Assembly: GCA_031082105.1 (NCBI GenBank) | Contig: JAVHLO010000038.1 | Coordinates: 1 to 14,570, forward strand | DNA: 14,570 nucleotides | Direction of reading: 5' to 3' | From: Planctomycetota bacterium | Lineage (GTDB): Bacteria > Planctomycetota > MHYJ01 > JACQXL01 > JAVHLO01 | Shown: positions 13,956 to 14,570 of the stretch, one piece after another | Numbering within the stretch: position 1 is the first letter of the stretch | Layout: each line of letters opens with the position of its first letter | The notes under the pieces: generated by a model | The model's input: only the letters and a program-made list of their open reading frames with translations | Database searches by the model: none | Told to the model about the DNA's origin: nothing | Position numbers and translations under genes: made by a program

Positions 13956-14345
13956 ATGAACTGTCCGAAATGCGGGACCAAGCTGGCGAAAGTGATCGTC
14001 GACGGCGTGCTGGCCGACAGATGCGCGACCTGTGAAGGGATCTGGCTCGATGCGGGCGAGCTGGACAACCTGATCCGGAAGGAGAAGAAATCGAAGGACG
14101 AACTCCTCGCGGAGGCGAAGCGCGAGCTCTGCGAGGTTGCGGCGATCTGCATCGTCGGGACCTGTCCCCGCTGCCAGGGTAAGCTGGAGCAGTTCATTGA
14201 ACGACCCGCGATGGTGAAGCTGGACAGTTGCAGGTCGTGCAAGGGGATCTGGTTCGACTATGGCGAGCTGGAGAAGATCCGCAAGAACCCGCCCGCCGGC
14301 GGCATCGCGAAGTTCTTCGAGTACATATCGTCGCTCCTGGGGTAG
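13956..14345 (+). CDS. Tandem TFIIB-type zinc-ribbon protein
   Basis: 129 residues from ATG 13956, with GAGGA eight bases upstream; the in-frame TTG at 13941 is rejected. Two copies of the zf-TFIIB module: CPKC (3-6) with CATC (23-26) followed by EGIWLDAGEL, and CPRC (70-73) with CRSC (92-95) followed by KGIWFDYGEL. Each four-cysteine set should hold one zinc. Between them lies a charged helical linker (41-60, KEKKSKDELLAEAKRE). Bacterial members are small cytoplasmic proteins of unknown role; the resemblance to TFIIB is only in the ribbon and does not imply a transcription factor. A weakly hydrophobic C-terminus (IAKFFEYISSLLG) may pack against a membrane or partner. Confidence 0.88.
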   Translation: MNCPKCGTKLAKVIVDGVLADRCATCEGIWLDAGELDNLIRKEKKSKDELLAEAKRELCEVAAICIVGTCPRCQGKLEQFIERPAMVKLDSCRSCKGIWFDYGELEKIRKNPPAGGIAKFFEYISSLLG

Positions 14346-14393
14346 TGGTTCAAGACATTTGAAATCGAGGAGTCAGTGCCGCGACCGTGAGGG

Positions 14394-14410
14394 AGCGGTA
14401 GGCGACCGCT
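14394..14410. repeat. Small stem after the zinc-ribbon gene
   Basis: AGCGGT (14394-14399) pairs with ACCGCT (14405-14410) across AGGCG, 49 bases after the stop. The upstream text GCCGCGACCGTGAGGGAG (from 14379) looks like part of a dispersed repeat. No T-run follows, so a terminator role is doubtful. Confidence 0.4.
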
Positions 14411-14421
14411 TACCTGGGTGG

Positions 14422-14570
14422 AGCAGGGGACACGCTTTGCTATTCTTCGCTCGTCGTTCGCGGAAGTCCGCCGCTATGCGGTTGCTCACCTATCGGGGGC
14501 AAGGGTGGATGAGCATATTTGTCGCGCTATATCTTGACCCGCAGAAGATTGCGAGGAGCGTCCCCCTACT
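14422..14570. other. Possible small element with inverted ends, cut by the window edge
   Basis: AGCAGGGGACACGCT (14422-14436) and the last 14 bases, AGCGTCCCCCTACT (14557-14570), are imperfect inverted copies (one base change and small gaps). The 149-base interval has no convincing reading frame. It may be a worn non-autonomous element or the edge of a larger one beyond the window. Confidence 0.3.

Overview
The window looks like a piece of a GC-rich bacterial chromosome, probably from the Planctomycetota or a neighbouring lineage. I infer this from three things: the gene content (a CSLA/cellulose-synthase-like GT2, a TMTC-like TPR glycosyltransferase, a PRMT-like methyltransferase), clear Shine-Dalgarno sites such as AAGGAG, and spacers packed with many small palindromic repeat families. 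The assignment is an inference; no rRNA or other strong taxonomic marker is present. There is no phage, CRISPR array or complete IS element. Most genes lie on the minus strand.

Layout: (1) 1-849, minus: a PRMT-type methyltransferase that runs off the left edge. (2) 861-1028, plus: a sigma70-like promoter and a tRNA-Gln(CUG) with encoded CCA. (3) 1138-2163, minus: an exported protein with two aspartyl-protease-like domains whose active-site motifs are both degraded. (4) 2346-5953, minus: a likely transcription unit of a CSLA-like processive GT2, a LolD/MacB-type ABC ATPase and an FtsX/MacB-type permease (the last two joined by an ATGA overlap). (5) 6338-7432, minus: a class I/II PLP aminotransferase. 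(6) 7832-8840, minus: a two-TM small protein overlapping a CPBP (CAAX-like) membrane protease gene that is interrupted by an in-frame TGA. (7) 9100-10152, minus: L-threonine 3-dehydrogenase. (8) 10387-12780, minus: a large GT-C/TPR membrane protein resembling TMTC O-mannosyltransferases, carrying a 73-bp palindromic repeat inside its reading frame. (9) 13333-13620 and 13956-14345, plus: two small Cys/His-rich proteins, the second with two TFIIB-type zinc ribbons.

A common theme is the cell envelope: the GT2, the ABC exporter, the GT-C/TPR protein, the aspartyl-protease-like protein and the CPBP protease are all membrane or exported proteins. The sequence does not prove that they form one pathway.

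The most distinctive feature is the spacer DNA. Nearly every spacer over about 150 bp holds one or more different inverted-repeat families, and one copy of such an element sits in frame inside the GT-C/TPR gene. I did not find a clear new multi-gene system. The best leads are the in-frame palindromic element, the double pseudo-aspartyl protease, the TGA-interrupted CPBP gene, and promoters that sit on or next to the apparent start codons.
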